The notes under the pieces: generated by a model
What the model was told of the DNA's origin: nothing
The model's database searches: none
The model's input: only the letters and a program-made list of their open reading frames with translations
Assembly (NCBI GenBank): GCA_946479705.1
Contig: CAMLHI010000168.1
Coordinates: 1 to 5,512, forward strand
Origin: an uncultured Oxalobacteraceae bacterium
GTDB taxonomy: Bacteria > Pseudomonadota > Gammaproteobacteria > Burkholderiales > Burkholderiaceae
Reading direction: 5' to 3'
Length of the DNA stretch: 5,512 nucleotides
Translations under genes and position numbers: made by a program
Shown: positions 4,479 through 5,512 of the stretch, piece after piece
Layout of the letters: each line of letters begins with the position of its first letter
Numbering within the stretch: the stretch's first letter is position 1

Positions 4479-5512
4479 GTGACCACTCTAATTGCCCGCC
4501 CCGTGTTGCCCAACGAGCCGCGCATCGTTGACGCGCAGCGCCAGCAAACCCTCACCGACCGCTTTCTCACCCCCGTGCTCGCCCAGCTGGAAACTTTCTT
4601 CCTGGCCGTGCGCGCCCAGATCGATGCCGAACTCCAGCCGCGCCAGCCGGTCAAGCTCGGCAAGCCCTACCCGCTCGGCCAATGCCTGGAAATCACCAGG
4701 GCGGTCCAACTCCGCCTGAGAAAAATTACCCCCGGCAGCCTGCCGGGTCCGGCCGCAACGGGCCATGCCGCCCTGACCGCCTTCCTGAGTGCCGGCGGCG
4801 CCCTGCGCCAGGTCTGGGGCGACCTGCGCGGCCAGTTCTTCCAGAACGCCTTCCTGATCGGCACCCTGTACGTCGACGTGTCCAACGACACGGTCACCCC
4901 GACCAAGCCCAAGGTCGAAATCCTGCCGTTCGCCGAATCGGAGCTGACGCCGGTGCGCGACTACCTGCACTACAAGACTATTGCCGAGCGCTACTGGCAC
5001 GATGAAGTCCATCCGAACCACGTGTTACCGGAACTGGCGCCATTCTTCCCGCTGATTCACGTCAGCCCGCAAGGCAAGGTACGCCTGTGCGACGTCAGCC
5101 AGTACATGCTTTCGGTAACGCAGGTAACTGTTTTTCGCGCCTGCGAAGCCGTGCTCGATGCGCCCCCCATGCCTGCGGCACTGTTCAAGCTGGTCGCCGA
5201 CGCCTTGCGCGATACTGGCGTGGAGCTGGCACGCGATGCCACCTCGGGCCGGACACAGGCCCTGGCGAACTGCCGCCACTACCGTGCCAAGCGCTGGCAT
5301 CACGCCACCGAGCAGGTCAATACCTTCGCGCGCTCTGTCGGCGCCGTCAACCTGACGCTGATGGCGCTGGACACCCATGCGGTCCCGCCCGCGCCGGCGA
5401 AGACCGCCCAGCCAGGCTCGCCGGCAGCGGCGGCCGCCTACACGCCCCTGAGCGCAGCCCGCCACGCGGGCAAGCGCTGGCTGCGCGATGACCGCTACCA
5501 GTTTGCCAAGCG
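4479..5512 (+). CDS. Large protein of unknown function, 3' end cut by the window
   Basis: The frame is open from GTG 4479 to the right edge (344 codons seen, no stop), with strongly G/C-biased third positions throughout. AGGA at 4471-4474 lies four bases before the GTG, and a well-spaced promoter sits just upstream. GTG 4503 is a weaker alternative start. There is no signal peptide and no membrane helix, so a cytoplasmic protein is likely. Visible parts are a helical N-terminal region (16-55), a core with G-A-L-R-Q-V-W-G-D-L-R-G-Q-F-F-Q-N-A-F (108-126) and T-L-Y-V-D-V-S-N-D-T-V (129-139), a His/aromatic-rich stretch (164-193, including H-Y-K and R-Y-W-H), a helical part (230-297), an Ala/Pro-rich linker (301-320), and then Y-T-P-L-S-A-A-R-H-A-G-K-R-W-L-R-D-D-R-Y beginning what may be a second domain. 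I do not recognise the family and assign no function. Confidence 0.75.
   Translation, partial: MTTLIARPVLPNEPRIVDAQRQQTLTDRFLTPVLAQLETFFLAVRAQIDAELQPRQPVKLGKPYPLGQCLEITRAVQLRLRKITPGSLPGPAATGHAALTAFLSAGGALRQVWGDLRGQFFQNAFLIGTLYVDVSNDTVTPTKPKVEILPFAESELTPVRDYLHYKTIAERYWHDEVHPNHVLPELAPFFPLIHVSPQGKVRLCDVSQYMLSVTQVTVFRACEAVLDAPPMPAALFKLVADALRDTGVELARDATSGRTQALANCRHYRAKRWHHATEQVNTFARSVGAVNLTLMALDTHAVPPAPAKTAQPGSPAAAAAYTPLSAARHAGKRWLRDDRYQFAK

Noticed and set aside
4488..5021. A 177-codon minus-strand frame inside the right-edge gene
   Set aside because: The plus frame stays open for more than 1000 bases with a promoter, start signal and better codon use; the minus frame is its shadow.

Overview
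The window looks like chromosomal DNA from a GC-rich betaproteobacterium. Codon third positions are strongly G/C-biased, and the protein styles (a single-domain DUF4347 protein, a small outer-membrane barrel, an OpgB/LtaS-type transferase) would fit Oxalobacteraceae such as Massilia, Duganella or Janthinobacterium. That placement is inferred from style, not from a marker gene.

Layout from left to right. Positions 1-309 are a non-coding leader with one reasonable sigma70-type promoter (183-211). A stand-alone DUF4347 protein follows (310-867), with His-Gly and Cys motifs like those of caspase-fold domains. After its stop codon, the same frame continues into a short coding-like stretch (928-1020) that may be a gene remnant. 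A secreted small beta-barrel outer-membrane protein lies at 1166-1804, then a GC-rich hairpin and an AT-rich control region with a dyad. A 73-residue protein of unknown function (1998-2219) converges on a minus-strand gene for a three-helix membrane-anchored phosphoglycerol-transferase-like enzyme (2248-3720).

Upstream of that enzyme and diverging from it is a complete tRNA-Ser(GGA) transcription unit: promoter 3871-3899, class II tRNA 3947-4036 with encoded CCA, and a strong intrinsic terminator 4048-4080. The next 230 bases are the most unusual part of the window. They hold an inverted copy of the tRNA 3' end, a 20-bp perfect palindrome, and about 2.6 tandem units of roughly 58 bp, each unit made of two consecutive hairpins. 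A promoter (4408-4436) then drives a long gene (4479 to beyond the right edge) whose product I do not recognise.

The genes do not form an obvious single pathway. The barrel protein and the transferase are both envelope proteins but are transcribed towards each other from separate units. I see no CRISPR array, insertion sequence, integrase or toxin-antitoxin pair. The best candidate for something undescribed is the palindromic array next to the tRNA; the stand-alone DUF4347 protein comes second.
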